This document shows, piece by piece, positions 51,162 to 60,530 of a DNA stretch of 64,000 bases. Under the pieces are notes generated by a model, which ran no database searches, was not told the DNA's origin, and was given only the letters and a program-made list of their open reading frames with translations. This DNA comes from AP-16 sp046727735 (GTDB taxonomy: Bacteria; Pseudomonadota; Alphaproteobacteria; Rhizobiales; Xanthobacteraceae), in assembly GCA_046727735.1 (NCBI GenBank), contig JBKPDF010000010.1, forward strand, positions 62,001-126,000. The letters are read 5' to 3'. Position 1 is the first letter of the stretch. The number at the start of each line of letters is the position of its first letter. A program made the translations under genes and the position numbers.

Positions 51162-51596
51162 ATGGCTGAGGCCAAAAGCTACCAGGGCAGCTGTTTTTGC
51201 GGTGCCGTCAAATTCACCGTAATCGGCGAACCCGCCGGCATGGGCTATTGTCACTGCGATTCTTGCCGGCATTGGTCGGCCGGTCCCGTCAACGCCTTCA
51301 CGCTGTGGAATCCGCAAAGCCTCCGGATCACGCGGGGGGCCGACAACATCGGCACCTACAACAAGACGCCGACGAGTTACCGCAAATGGTGCAAGACCTG
51401 CGGTGGGCATCTGTTCACCGATCACCCCCCGCTCGGGCTCGTCGACGTCTATGCGGCGGTCATTCCGGACCTGGCGTTCAAGCCTGGCCTGCACGTGAAC
51501 TACGCGGAGACCGTGCTGCACCTGCGCGACGGCCTGCCGAAAATGAAGGATTTTCCGAAGGAATTCGGCGGCTCGGGCGAGCAAGTCCGGGAATAG
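51162..51596 (+). CDS. GFA family zinc protein
   Basis: A 144-residue protein with the GFA (glutathione-dependent formaldehyde-activating-like) fold. Cysteines for two zinc sites are SCFCGAVKF, CHCDSCRHW and CKTCGGHLF. Most members have no proven activity and do not act as formaldehyde-glutathione synthases. The ATG at 51162 matches the family start; the frame runs back to 51045. Stand-alone gene, convergent with the FAD oxidoreductase. Confidence 0.9.
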   Translation: MAEAKSYQGSCFCGAVKFTVIGEPAGMGYCHCDSCRHWSAGPVNAFTLWNPQSLRITRGADNIGTYNKTPTSYRKWCKTCGGHLFTDHPPLGLVDVYAAVIPDLAFKPGLHVNYAETVLHLRDGLPKMKDFPKEFGGSGEQVRE

Positions 51597-51657
51597 GCGG
51601 TGCGCGCCTGCGCGCTCAGGCAACGGCGCCCCGATCCGGGAGAGACACAAAGGGGAC

Positions 51658-53076
51658 TCATCGCGGCGCGATGTTCTGAGCCCCGTGAAACAGATTGTTC
51701 GGATCGAATTTGGCCTTGACTTCGGCTAACCGAGCGTACAGCCGGTCGCCATAAGCAGCGCGTACGCGGGCGTCGCCCTCGTCCTCCGTCATGAAATTGA
51801 TATAGGCGGTGCCGGTCGAGAACGGGTGAATAGCGGCCCAGTATTCACGCGCCCATCCGATGTGGCGGGGGTCTTCCTGCGGGTTTTCCCAGGCTGCCTG
51901 GATGTTCAGCACGTACTGGACCGTCCGGAAGCCGACGGCATTGATCTCTGGATCGAGACGCGCGGGCGCACCGCCCATATGCATGAAGAGGACACCGGAG
52001 TGTGGGGAAGTGATCCGCTCCGCGTGCTCGATGATGGCGTCGATCAAGCGCTCGCTCATCTCGGCATAAAAATCGGATTTCCAGTAATATCGGCGACCGA
52101 ACGGCTGGCTGGCATCGAGCATGGTCTGGTGTGCGATGAACGGCTTCACCGTAATCGTGTCGGCAGCCGGCCTGCCGAAGGACTTGAGGCCGCGCATCGC
52201 ATCCTGCCCGACGGAGGGATTTCCGGTCCAGCACGCGGCGATGGCCGCAATCGGCGTGCCGTGCAGCTCCTTGGGCAGGAACGGCGCCGGCGGCGCGATC
52301 CGCAGAATGAGCAGGCAGCACAACTCATCCGGCGCGGTGGCGGTAACGCGCCGAAACTGGTGCGCGACCTCGCGGGCCTGCGCCATCGGGTACACCACCA
52401 TTCCGCAGAGTGCCTGCGGTCCATGCCCGTGGGCCCGGAATTCGAAGGAGGTGACGGCCCCGAAATTGCCGCCGCCGCCTCGCAGCGCCCAGAACAGATC
52501 GGAATTCTCCCTCTCGCTGGCATGCCGGCGCTTGCCGTCGGCAGAGACGATGTCCACCGAGATCAAATTGTCCGCCGCATAGCAGAATTTCCGCGACGTC
52601 CAACCGAAGCCGCCCCCCATGGTGAAGCCGGCGACGCCGGTGTTCGACACGATGCCGCTCGGCACCGCGAAACCGAGCGGCTGCAGCTCATGGTCGACGT
52701 CGCCCCAGGTGGCGCCCGCCTCGACCCGGGCGATTTCGCGAACGGGGTCGAACCGCACCCCGCGCCGCAGACTCATGTCGATCATCAGCCCGCCATCGCA
52801 CAGCGCCGCGCCGGCGACGTTGTGCCCGCCGCCTCGGATCGACAGCGGTAGTCGGTTCTCGCGGGCGAAATTCACGCAATGAACCACGTCGGCCGCGCCG
52901 CTGACCCGCGCGACCAGCGCAGGCCGCCGCGCGATCATGCCGTTCCAGATCGAGCACGCTTCATCATATCCGGCCTCGGAAGGCTCGAGCAGCCTGCCGC
53001 GAAGCGCTCCGCGAAGGTCCGTGACTGCGGCCTCGCTTGGTCCGCGCTCGGTCCGTCGAGCGAAAGCATGAACCAT
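51658..53076 (-). CDS. FAD-linked oxidoreductase (berberine bridge enzyme-like)
   Basis: A 472-residue flavoprotein of the vanillyl-alcohol-oxidase superfamily. The FAD domain has SIRGGGHNVAGAALCDGGLMIDMS (read in parts) with the His that can bind FAD covalently, and GWTSRKFCYAADNLISVDIV with the Cys seen in bicovalent members. The C-terminal BBE motif is YINFMTEDEGDARVRAAYGD followed by LAEVKAKFDPNNLF. It oxidises alcohols or sugars; the substrate is unknown. GGAGG precedes the ATG. An HxlR regulator gene lies upstream on the same strand. Confidence 0.9.
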   Translation of the reverse strand: MVHAFARRTERGPSEAAVTDLRGALRGRLLEPSEAGYDEACSIWNGMIARRPALVARVSGAADVVHCVNFARENRLPLSIRGGGHNVAGAALCDGGLMIDMSLRRGVRFDPVREIARVEAGATWGDVDHELQPLGFAVPSGIVSNTGVAGFTMGGGFGWTSRKFCYAADNLISVDIVSADGKRRHASERENSDLFWALRGGGGNFGAVTSFEFRAHGHGPQALCGMVVYPMAQAREVAHQFRRVTATAPDELCCLLILRIAPPAPFLPKELHGTPIAAIAACWTGNPSVGQDAMRGLKSFGRPAADTITVKPFIAHQTMLDASQPFGRRYYWKSDFYAEMSERLIDAIIEHAERITSPHSGVLFMHMGGAPARLDPEINAVGFRTVQYVLNIQAAWENPQEDPRHIGWAREYWAAIHPFSTGTAYINFMTEDEGDARVRAAYGDRLYARLAEVKAKFDPNNLFHGAQNIAPR

Positions 53077-53199
53077 GGCAATCCTCCCATTTCCGCGCGA
53101 TGGCGGAAGCGGAATGTCGTTTGATTTTCAGGTTTGCATCCGCCTCATCACGCCATCCAGTCTCGAATCCGTACTCGTCGAACTCGGCGATTGAAAAGC

Positions 53200-53943
53200 T
53201 TAAACCGGATGCTGGGAACCGAGCTGCCGCCGGGATCGATGCCGATCGGGGGCAGCCGCTGGCGGGCGCCTGGCAGCCCCGATTTCGGCGAATCCACTCA
53301 ACCCGAGCCAGCGCTCGAAGCGCTGGCGAAGATCCCGGGAGCCGTCGAGTTGGATCGCGCCGGAATCGACCGCAGCCCTCACCGGCAGATCACCCATCCA
53401 GACCCGCGTCATGGTGCGCAAGTCGGTCTCTACATAGAGCCCCACCTCGAATCCGGGATCAGTGAGGCAAAGATCGACCTCCTCCCCATCGCCGACGAGC
53501 CACCAGTTGCGCTTCGAGGCCGGCTGGTCGGAAAAATCGAACCGGACGGAGAAACGGCCGGGCGGAAATACCGATGCCTTAACGCGACGCCGCATGTCCC
53601 ACATCAGGAGCGGCGCGTCCAATTCATCGCGACCGAACTTGGTGCGGAACCAGCGATGACCCCATTTGCCCAATCTTTCGATGATCGGCGCAAATTCCTT
53701 GCCGGCCTGAGTAAGGTGGTATTCGGGTCCCTGCCGGCCCTGCTTGCGCCCGAGAACCCCGATCTCCTCGAGCTGCTTGAGTCTTTGGCTGAGCAAGCTG
53801 CGTGACATGAGCGGAACGCCGCGGTGAAGGTCGCTGAAATGCGTGCTCCCGCACAGCAATTCTCGCAGCACGAGCGGCGTCCACCGTTCCGCGAAGACCT
53901 CGGCGCCCTTGGCGACCGGGCAGAACTGACCGTATCCCCTCAT
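53200..53943 (-). CDS. HxlR-family transcriptional regulator with C-terminal sensor-like domain
   Basis: A 247-residue protein. The HxlR winged helix spans residues 1-110 (GQFCPVAKGAEVFAERWTPLVLREL, read in parts; SRSLLSQRLKQLEEIGVL). The extra C-terminal 130 residues resemble an SCP2-like or ligand-binding domain (RFDFSDQPASKRNWWLV). The ATG at 53943 follows GGAGA; the frame runs to 54018. It sits 123 bp upstream of the FAD oxidoreductase on the same strand and probably controls it. Confidence 0.88.
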   Translation of the reverse strand: MRGYGQFCPVAKGAEVFAERWTPLVLRELLCGSTHFSDLHRGVPLMSRSLLSQRLKQLEEIGVLGRKQGRQGPEYHLTQAGKEFAPIIERLGKWGHRWFRTKFGRDELDAPLLMWDMRRRVKASVFPPGRFSVRFDFSDQPASKRNWWLVGDGEEVDLCLTDPGFEVGLYVETDLRTMTRVWMGDLPVRAAVDSGAIQLDGSRDLRQRFERWLGLSGFAEIGAARRPPAAAPDRHRSRRQLGSQHPV

Positions 53944-54157
53944 CGGCCGTCTCCTGTCTAGCCCGTCCCCCCGCAACATTGTGATCACAAGGCATGCCGC
54001 CCCCTCCCGCAAGTACATATTTTGGACTGGATGCAGCGTCTGGGGTATGCAGGCTGCCGTGCAAAGGTGTCCGGAGCCTTGGATTGCCGTCCGTAGGCCG
54101 GGCGCAGAACCCGGCTCTACCTTTTCTCGTTAACTCGATGGGCGATACATTGCTGCC

Positions 54158-55969
54158 ATGAGCGAAATCAGGGACGAACGCCGTCTCACGACCATTCTGG
54201 CGGCCGACGTAGTCGGCTATAGCCGGCTCATGGGCGAGGACGAGGCTGGCACGCTCGCGGCCTTACGGCAGCGCCGCCGCGAGGTGGTCGAGCCGCTGCT
54301 GTCGAAATACGACGGACGCATCGTGAAATTGATGGGCGACGGCGTGCTGGCGGAATTCGCCAGCGTCGTTCATGCCGTGCAATGCGCCGTCGAGATGCAG
54401 CAGGGCATGGAAGCGCGCAATGCCGCTCTGCCCGAGCCGCGCCGCATGCGGCTGCGGATCGGCATCAATCTCGGCGACGTCATCATCGAGGGCGATGATC
54501 TCTATGGCGACGGTGTCAATCTTGCGGCGCGGCTGGAGGGGCTGGCGGAGCCGGGCGGCGTGTGCATCTCGGATACCGCCTACCAGCACGTCCGGCAGAA
54601 ACTGCCGCTCGCCTACCAGGACATCGGCGAGCAGCAGGTCAAGAATTTTGCGCAGCCGGTGCGGGCCTATCGGGTTGCTCCGACCGCGCAACCGGGTCCG
54701 ACCCCCGATGCGCCGCGGCCAGCGAGTGCCGACGGCCCCTCGATCGTCGTGCTGCCCTTCACCAACATGAGCGGAGAGGCCGAGCAGGAATTCTTCGCCG
54801 ACGGCCTGACCGAAGACATCCTGACCGAGCTGTCGCGCTTCCGGCACCTGTTCGTCATCTCCCGCAATTCGGCATTCAAATACAAGGGCAAGGCGGTCGA
54901 CGTGCGCCAGGTCGCGCGCGAGCTTCGCGTCCAGTACGTGGTCGAAGGCAGCGTGCGCAAGGTCGGCAACCGGGTGCGGGTCACCGTGCAGCTGATCGAC
55001 GCCGAAGCCGATCGTCACATCTGGGCGGAGCGCTACGACCGGCAGCTCGAGGACATCTTCGCGATCCAGGACGAAGTGACCGCCGCCATTGTCGCGACGC
55101 TCCCAGGCCGGCTCGAGGCCGCGGCGCGCGAGCGCGTCGCGCGCAAGCCGACCGACAATATGGCGGCCTACGAATGCGTCCTCGCCGGGAAGTTGCTGCA
55201 CCACCGCTCGAACCGCGCCGACAATGAGGCCGCGCTGCGGCTGCTCGATCGCGCGATCGCGCTCGATCCCAATTACGCGCACGCGCACGCCTGGCGGGCC
55301 TGCGTGCTCGGACAATCCTGGGTCAACGGCTATTGCCGGGAGCGCGACGCCACGTGGCGCGAGGTGCTGCGCGAACTCGAGATCGCGCTCGATCTCGACA
55401 GCGACGACAGCGACGTCCACCGCATCCTGGCCGCCGTGAGTCTCACCGGCAAGGAGCACGACCAGGCTGCGTTCCACCAGGAGCGAGCCCTCGTCCTCAA
55501 TCCCAACGACGATCTCATCGTCGTGCAGCAGGGCGAGGTGCTGACCTGGCTCGGGCGCCCGGAAGAAGGCATTCCGTGGATCGAGAAGGCGATGCGGCTC
55601 AACCCGTATCATCCCGAGCGGTTCTGGAACCATCTCGGCCGCGCCCATTTCGTCGCGCGCCGCTACGGCGAGGCGGTCGCCGCATTTTCACGCATCACGG
55701 CGCCCGACCATCTGCACCACGCGTTCCTTGCGGCGTGCCACGCCGAGCTCGGCAACGAGGCGGCGGCGCGCAACCATGTCGCGGAGGTGCTCAAGCGCGA
55801 GCCCGCATTCTGCATCGAGAATTATCTGAAGACCCTGCACTACAAACGAGCGGAGGATCTCGAGCACCACCGCTCGGCGCTGCGCAAAGCCGGGCTGCCG
55901 CTCGCGCCGGTTGCCGAAATCGTGAAGCAGGCGACGGCGGGGTCGACGACGGGCGACACGGGGACGTAG
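54158..55969 (+). CDS. class III adenylate cyclase with TolB-like and TPR regions
   Basis: A 603-residue protein. The N-terminal cyclase homology domain (residues 1-175) has the metal Asp in ILAADVVGYSRLM, the loop KLMGDGVLAEF, the second Asp in INLGDVIIEGDDLYGDG and the catalytic Asn/Arg in NLAARLE. A central part (IVVLPFTNMSG...GLTEDILTELSRF) forms a TolB-N-like domain, and the C-terminus is TPR repeats. This architecture is amplified in Bradyrhizobium-like genomes. It probably makes cAMP. Confidence 0.9.
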   Translation: MSEIRDERRLTTILAADVVGYSRLMGEDEAGTLAALRQRRREVVEPLLSKYDGRIVKLMGDGVLAEFASVVHAVQCAVEMQQGMEARNAALPEPRRMRLRIGINLGDVIIEGDDLYGDGVNLAARLEGLAEPGGVCISDTAYQHVRQKLPLAYQDIGEQQVKNFAQPVRAYRVAPTAQPGPTPDAPRPASADGPSIVVLPFTNMSGEAEQEFFADGLTEDILTELSRFRHLFVISRNSAFKYKGKAVDVRQVARELRVQYVVEGSVRKVGNRVRVTVQLIDAEADRHIWAERYDRQLEDIFAIQDEVTAAIVATLPGRLEAAARERVARKPTDNMAAYECVLAGKLLHHRSNRADNEAALRLLDRAIALDPNYAHAHAWRACVLGQSWVNGYCRERDATWREVLRELEIALDLDSDDSDVHRILAAVSLTGKEHDQAAFHQERALVLNPNDDLIVVQQGEVLTWLGRPEEGIPWIEKAMRLNPYHPERFWNHLGRAHFVARRYGEAVAAFSRITAPDHLHHAFLAACHAELGNEAAARNHVAEVLKREPAFCIENYLKTLHYKRAEDLEHHRSALRKAGLPLAPVAEIVKQATAGSTTGDTGT

Positions 55970-55992
55970 GCCGCACGAAGCGGGGCTCGTAA

Positions 55993-56412
55993 TCACTTCA
56001 CGACCAGCACCGGGCAGGGCGAAAGGTGCACCAGCCGGTCGGCGCGGCTGCCGAGCATGCGATCGTAGAGCGCCGAATGGCCGCTGGCGCCGACCACCAG
56101 CAGGTCGGCCTTGAGGTCGGACGCGAGATGGACGATATCGCGCACCGGATGCCCGGCGAGCACGTGGGTCTTGAGGTCGACTTGCGCTTGTCCGGCAAGC
56201 TCGCGGGCACGATTGACAACGCCATGGAAGCGCCGCGCGGCAACGCCGGTCTCTTCCCGCACTTCCTCGATCATCTCCGGCAAATACGAGATTTCCTCGA
56301 CCGAGACCATGTGCAGCACGGCTCCGGTCGCTTTCGCGAGTCTGATCGCGAGCTCAAGCGCGTGGAACGCGTGTTCGGAGCCGTCGTTGGCGTGCAGGAT
56401 GGTCTTGAACAT
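55993..56412 (-). CDS. universal stress protein (UspA family)
   Basis: A 139-residue single-domain USP. The start is FKTILHANDGSEHAFHALELAI and the ATP-binding motif G-x2-G-x9-G(S/T) is present as VVGASGHSALYDRMLGSRADRLV. It lies 14 bp downstream of the antiporter gene on the same strand, so the two are co-transcribed, and USPs often regulate such transporters. Its end faces the convergent cyclase gene. Confidence 0.93.
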   Translation of the reverse strand: MFKTILHANDGSEHAFHALELAIRLAKATGAVLHMVSVEEISYLPEMIEEVREETGVAARRFHGVVNRARELAGQAQVDLKTHVLAGHPVRDIVHLASDLKADLLVVGASGHSALYDRMLGSRADRLVHLSPCPVLVVK

Positions 56413-56426
56413 CGCCGCCGTCCCGG

Positions 56427-57635
56427 CTAGCCGGCGCGCTCGGGAGCTTGCGCAGACGAGGCAAGCTGCGCGGTTTCCGGCTCGTCTCGAGGCAGCAGAT
56501 GATGTGGCAAGAAGAACGCGTTGGCAATCAGCGTCGGGACCACCGCGCTTGCAACGACCCCGGCGACGACGACCGAGTACTGGGCCTGATCGATGATGCC
56601 GTGGGAAAGTCCGAACAATGCCGAGATCGTCCCGAAGGTCAGCCCGGTCGACATCAGGAGCGTCGTGTACATCGACTCCTTGCGAGGTGAGCCGAACAGC
56701 TTGGTGATCGGGTAGATGCCGACGAATTTCGTCGCCATCTTGCCCGCCAGCAGCACGAGGAAGGCGACCGGCGCGGCGATCAGTGCGGGCACCGACACGA
56801 AGGAGCCGGCGCGGATGAAGTAGAACGGCGTCAAAAGCCCGAGCGTGAGCGTGCGCAGCCTGCGGATCAGCGCGTGATCGCGGCCGACCGTGCCGGCGAG
56901 CACCATGCCGATCACATAGGCGGGCAGCACCGCCTCGCTGTCGGCCCAGCCGGCGAGCGCGCCGAGCCCGAACAGGATCAGCAGCAGATATTTGGCCTCG
57001 AGCTCGGAGGGGCGGTTGCCGTAGCGCCGGAACAGCCGCGGCGTGAGCCACGGCAAGGCAACGAACACCGCGACCGAGAGGCCGGCGAACGCCAGCGTGC
57101 GCAGCGTGAACGGCGCGAAGATGAAACCGAGCGCCAGCACCGTGCCGAGATCGTTGATGAAGCACGCGGCGAGCACGATTTTGCCGTACTCGGTTTTGTT
57201 GAAACCGTATTCCAGCATCACCGCGTAGACGATCGCGACCGAGGTGGTCGACAGCGCGACGCCCGCGAGCCAGCTCGGCATGGTGCTCCAGCCCAGGATC
57301 CAATACGCCGCGGCGGCGCAGCCGAGAAACGGCGCGAAGAATCCGATCAAGCCGAGGGCAGTCGCCTCCTTCCAGTTCCGGCGGAAAACCACGGGGTCGA
57401 GCTCCGCTCCGGCCAGGAACGTGAGCATGATGGCCCCGGCGCCGGCCAGGAACTTGATCCAGGATTCGCTGGTGGCCAGCACGTCGGCGCCGAACAGCGA
57501 GCCGAGGATCAGCTGCGCCAGCGTGCCGACGATGATCTCGGTCAATGCCGTGGAGACGCGAAACCACAGTGCCAACAGCGTGGCGAGGAGTGCCAATCCA
57601 ATCCACAGGGCGGCAAGCGTCCAGGCATACGTCAT
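56427..57635 (-). CDS. cation:proton antiporter, CPA2 (Kef/NapA type)
   Basis: A 402-residue membrane protein with about 12-13 helices. The ion-binding region has CFINDLGTVLALGFIFAPF (Asn-Asp pair typical of CPA2) and the preceding SLFGADVL, FLAGAELDP stretches. The tail lacks the TrkA-N domain found in KefB/KefC. It exchanges Na+ or K+ for protons. It forms an operon with the universal stress protein gene. Confidence 0.9.
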   Translation of the reverse strand: MTYAWTLAALWIGLALLATLLALWFRVSTALTEIIVGTLAQLILGSLFGADVLATSESWIKFLAGAGAIMLTFLAGAELDPVVFRRNWKEATALGLIGFFAPFLGCAAAAYWILGWSTMPSWLAGVALSTTSVAIVYAVMLEYGFNKTEYGKIVLAACFINDLGTVLALGFIFAPFTLRTLAFAGLSVAVFVALPWLTPRLFRRYGNRPSELEAKYLLLILFGLGALAGWADSEAVLPAYVIGMVLAGTVGRDHALIRRLRTLTLGLLTPFYFIRAGSFVSVPALIAAPVAFLVLLAGKMATKFVGIYPITKLFGSPRKESMYTTLLMSTGLTFGTISALFGLSHGIIDQAQYSVVVAGVVASAVVPTLIANAFFLPHHLLPRDEPETAQLASSAQAPERAG

Positions 57636-58104
57636 GGCGGGCTCTGCTCATGCGACACCGCGCGCGGATGTGGGTCGCGGCGAGGCGATGCGGCCGGGTC
57701 GAGTATGCGCGGGTCGGTAAATCTGGGAAGGACCACGACGACTCCGCTCAAAGCCGTGCTTCGACAGGAGTCATCAGCCCGAAGAGGGCGGTTACGGCGA
57801 ACTCCATCGCCAGTGCGGGACGCATTCTAACGGCGAGGCTGTTTGGGTCAACCGCCGACCATGCTGAGCTTCCGAATGAAATCTTAATTGCAGCATCGAA
57901 TATGAATCCCGCAATGCAGAAGCCCGGCGGCATCACAATCGAACGCCGCGGGAAGAGAATTCCAGGCCGGTGCCGGGCGCACGCCCGGCGGAGCGCCCGG
58001 TATTTCCTTACTGAAAGATTAACAATGTCGCGCGCATAAAGTTAATGCATCCTTAAGCGCGCCGGCGCCACAACAGCCAGAGCGCGGCCGATTCGGAGGG
58101 CGGC
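57636..58104. other. 469-bp divergent region between the antiporter and ftsE
   Basis: No convincing gene. A strong GC hairpin GCCGGGCG-CA-CGCCCGGC lies at 57972-57989. The stretch 57870-57920 (aaatcttaattgcagcatcgaatatg) and 58005-58056 are AT-rich islands and likely promoter sites. A 62-codon minus-strand frame at 57748-57936 has no recognisable features. Confidence 0.5.
58042..58056. promoter_or_regulatory. CtrA-type site TTAA-N7-TTAA before ftsE
   Basis: TTAA (58042-58045), seven bases, TTAA (58053-58056): an exact match to the CtrA half-site spacing, 48 bp before the ftsE GTG and within an AT-rich island. CtrA is the master cell-cycle regulator of alphaproteobacteria, and cell-division genes are known targets. 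Confidence 0.6.
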
Positions 58105-58764
58105 GTGGTCCGATTCGAGAACGTGGGCTTGCGCTATGGTCTGGGCGCGGAGGTCCTGCGCGATCTCTCCTTCAACGTCGAGCCGCATTCCTTCCAGTTT
58201 CTCACCGGCCCTTCCGGCGCCGGCAAGACCTCGCTGTTGCGGCTGCTCTATCTGTCGCTCAAGCCCACTCGGGGACTGATCACGCTGTTCGGCCACGACA
58301 TCGCCACCCTGTCGAAGGACGCCTTGGCGACCTTGCGGCGACGGGTCGGGATCGTGTTCCAGGATTTCCGACTGCTCGACCACATGACGACCTACGAGAA
58401 CGTCGCGTTGCCACTGCGCGTGCTGGGTCGCGATGAGGCGAGCTATCGGGACGAGGTCGTGGAGCTGCTGCGCTGGGTCGGACTGGGGGAGCGGATGCTG
58501 GCGCTGCCGCCGGTGCTCTCGGGGGGCGAGAAGCAGCGCGCCGCGATCGCCCGCGCCGTGATCGCCCGCCCGCAGCTGCTGCTCGCCGACGAGCCGACCG
58601 GCAATGTCGATCCGGTGCTGGCGCGGCGACTGCTGCGCTTGTTCGTCGAGCTCAACAAATCCGGCACCTCCGTGATCATCGCCACGCACGACATCGCGCT
58701 GATGGACCTGTTCGATGCCCGGCGCCTGGTGTTGCACGAGGGCCGGCTCCACGTCTACGACTGA
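58105..58764 (+). CDS. ftsE: cell division ATP-binding protein FtsE
   Basis: A 219-residue ABC ATPase that works with FtsX at the division septum to activate peptidoglycan hydrolases. Walker A GPSGAGKT (near residue 36), the FtsE-typical QDFRLLDHMTTYENVA, C-loop LSGGEKQR and Walker B LLLADEPTGNVD are intact. The GTG start has GGAGGG four bases upstream. It is followed by ftsX after 12 bp. Confidence 0.97.
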   Translation: MVRFENVGLRYGLGAEVLRDLSFNVEPHSFQFLTGPSGAGKTSLLRLLYLSLKPTRGLITLFGHDIATLSKDALATLRRRVGIVFQDFRLLDHMTTYENVALPLRVLGRDEASYRDEVVELLRWVGLGERMLALPPVLSGGEKQRAAIARAVIARPQLLLADEPTGNVDPVLARRLLRLFVELNKSGTSVIIATHDIALMDLFDARRLVLHEGRLHVYD

Positions 58765-58776
58765 CCGGTACCGAGC

Positions 58777-59727
58777 ATGGATGCGATGACGCAACAGGCT
58801 CTGTCGGATGCGCCCGCTGCGGCGATGCCGGTCGGCCGGACCTCGATCGTTCCGGCGGACTCGATTGCGGGCCGGGCACTGGTCGCGGTCGTCGCGATCA
58901 TGACCTTCCTGGCCTCGCTCACGCTCGGCGCGGTGGTGTTGGTGCGGGCCACGGCCGGCGAATGGCAATCGGCGGTCGCGCGGGAGGTGACCATCCAGGT
59001 GCGGCCGGTCGAGGGGCGCGACACCAACGCGCAAGTCAAGAAGGCCGCGGACCTGGCGATCGCGACGCCCGGCATCATCGGCGTGCGGGCGTATTCCAAC
59101 GCCGAATCCGCGCGCCTGCTGGAGCCCTGGCTCGGCACCGGGCTCTCGCTCGACGACTTGCCGGTCCCGCGGCTCGTGGTCTTGCGGGTCGCTGCCGACC
59201 GCGCGCCGGATCTCAACGCGCTGCGCAAGGCGCTGGCAGCCGAGGTTCCGGAGGCGAGCCTCGACGACCACCGCGACTGGGTGCAACGTATGCGCACGAT
59301 GACGCGCACGGCGGTCGCCGCCGGGCTCGCGGTCCTGGCGCTGGTCGTGGCCGCGACCATGCTCTCGGTTGCTTTCGCCACGCGCGGGGCAATAGCCGCG
59401 AACCGCCCGGTGATCGAAGTGCTGCATTTCGTCGGCGCGCGCGACGGCTTCATCGCCGGACAATTCCAGCGGCATTTCCTCTGGCTGGGACTCAGAGGCG
59501 GCGTGATCGGCGGTACCGGCGCCATGCTGCTGTTCGGCGCTGCGGCCTTGTTGGCGGACTGGCTCAAAGGCAGTCCGGGCGAGGAGCAACTCGCGGCGCT
59601 GTTCGGCGGCTTCGATCTCGGTTTCGCCGGTTACGGCGCCATTGTCGGGCTGATCGTACTGATCGCGGCCGTGACCGCCGGCACCTCGCGCCTGACCGTT
59701 TACCGGACGCTGGCGGCGATCGAATGA
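58777..59727 (+). CDS. ftsX: cell division protein FtsX
   Basis: A 316-residue permease-like protein with four helices: one near residue 30 (RALVAVVAIMTFLASLTLGAVVLV), then an extracytoplasmic domain of about 110 residues, then three helices in the FtsX/MacB-type C-terminal part (VIEVLHFVGARDGFIAGQFQRHF). It forms a complex with FtsE. The stop overlaps a tiny ATG frame, and the next real gene, ydcF, starts 79 bp later. Confidence 0.95.
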   Translation: MDAMTQQALSDAPAAAMPVGRTSIVPADSIAGRALVAVVAIMTFLASLTLGAVVLVRATAGEWQSAVAREVTIQVRPVEGRDTNAQVKKAADLAIATPGIIGVRAYSNAESARLLEPWLGTGLSLDDLPVPRLVVLRVAADRAPDLNALRKALAAEVPEASLDDHRDWVQRMRTMTRTAVAAGLAVLALVVAATMLSVAFATRGAIAANRPVIEVLHFVGARDGFIAGQFQRHFLWLGLRGGVIGGTGAMLLFGAAALLADWLKGSPGEEQLAALFGGFDLGFAGYGAIVGLIVLIAAVTAGTSRLTVYRTLAAIE

Positions 59728-59806
59728 AACCGAGGCCGCAATCGACCGCCGCCCGCGCCATGCGGTATCTTGCCGGCCAAGATGCAGGCGCGGATCGGGT
59801 GTCGCG

Positions 59807-60484
59807 ATGACTAGCGGGTCCGGCTTCGTGGACTGGGCTCGCAGGCGGCGGCGAGTGCAGCGAGGGCTCACCGCACTGGTTTCGGTCGTGCTCGCGGGAC
59901 TGCCGCTGCTCGGCGCCGGATTCGTTTGGTTCGTGCTGCGCGTGCCCGCCGACGAGATCACGCTCGACCGACGCGCCGACGGCATCGTCGTGCTCACCGG
60001 CGGTGCCTCACGGATCAGCGACGGCTTGGAGTTGTTGGCCGCCAAACGCGGCAAGCGGCTGTTGATCAGCGGCGTGCATCCCGGCACGACCACCGCCGAG
60101 ATCGCCCGCACCGTGCCGGAATATGCGCGCCTGCTCGCGTGCTGCGTCGATCTCGATCATTCGGCGCTCAACACGCTCGGCAACGCGGTCGAGACCCGCC
60201 ATTGGGTGAGGGATCGGGGCATTCGTTCGCTGATCGTCGTCACGTCGAGCTATCACATGCCGCGCACGATGGTCGAATTCGCCTGGCAAATGCCGGACGT
60301 CGAGTTGATCCCGTTTCCGGTGATCAGCGAAAAAATGCGCAACGAGCCATGGTGGACCTCGGGCTCGATGCAGTTGTTGTGGTTCGAGTACGTGAAATAT
60401 CTGATCGCCCAGGTCCGCACGCGAATCGAGCCCGTCTCGGACTCCACGGATGTTGCCGGTGACCGGAGCCGGACCAAGGGCTGA
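59807..60484 (+). CDS. YdcF/SanA family protein (DUF218)
   Basis: A 225-residue protein with one N-terminal membrane segment (LTALVSVVLAGLPLLGAGFVWFV) and a periplasm-facing DUF218 domain. Motifs are GIVVLTGGASRISDGLEL, LLISGV, the acidic/aromatic SALNTLGNAVETRHWV and VVTSSYHMPR. The family includes SanA (vancomycin sensitivity) and YdcF, linked to envelope biogenesis. Its position between ftsX and plsC fits an envelope role. Confidence 0.92.
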   Translation: MTSGSGFVDWARRRRRVQRGLTALVSVVLAGLPLLGAGFVWFVLRVPADEITLDRRADGIVVLTGGASRISDGLELLAAKRGKRLLISGVHPGTTTAEIARTVPEYARLLACCVDLDHSALNTLGNAVETRHWVRDRGIRSLIVVTSSYHMPRTMVEFAWQMPDVELIPFPVISEKMRNEPWWTSGSMQLLWFEYVKYLIAQVRTRIEPVSDSTDVAGDRSRTKG

Positions 60485-60530
60485 CCGTTTCGTGCGCGGC
60501 ACGCGGCAAACGCATGCCGGCGGGGCGATC

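Noticed and set aside
54108..54133. AGAAC-N17-CGTT upstream of the cyclase gene as a second EcfG promoter
   Set aside because: The -35 element has a mismatch in a core position and the spacing is at the upper limit; too weak to claim without expression data.
57748..57936. Minus-strand 62-codon frame in the antiporter-ftsE gap
   Set aside because: No ribosome site, no homology recognised and poor codon pattern; treated as non-coding.
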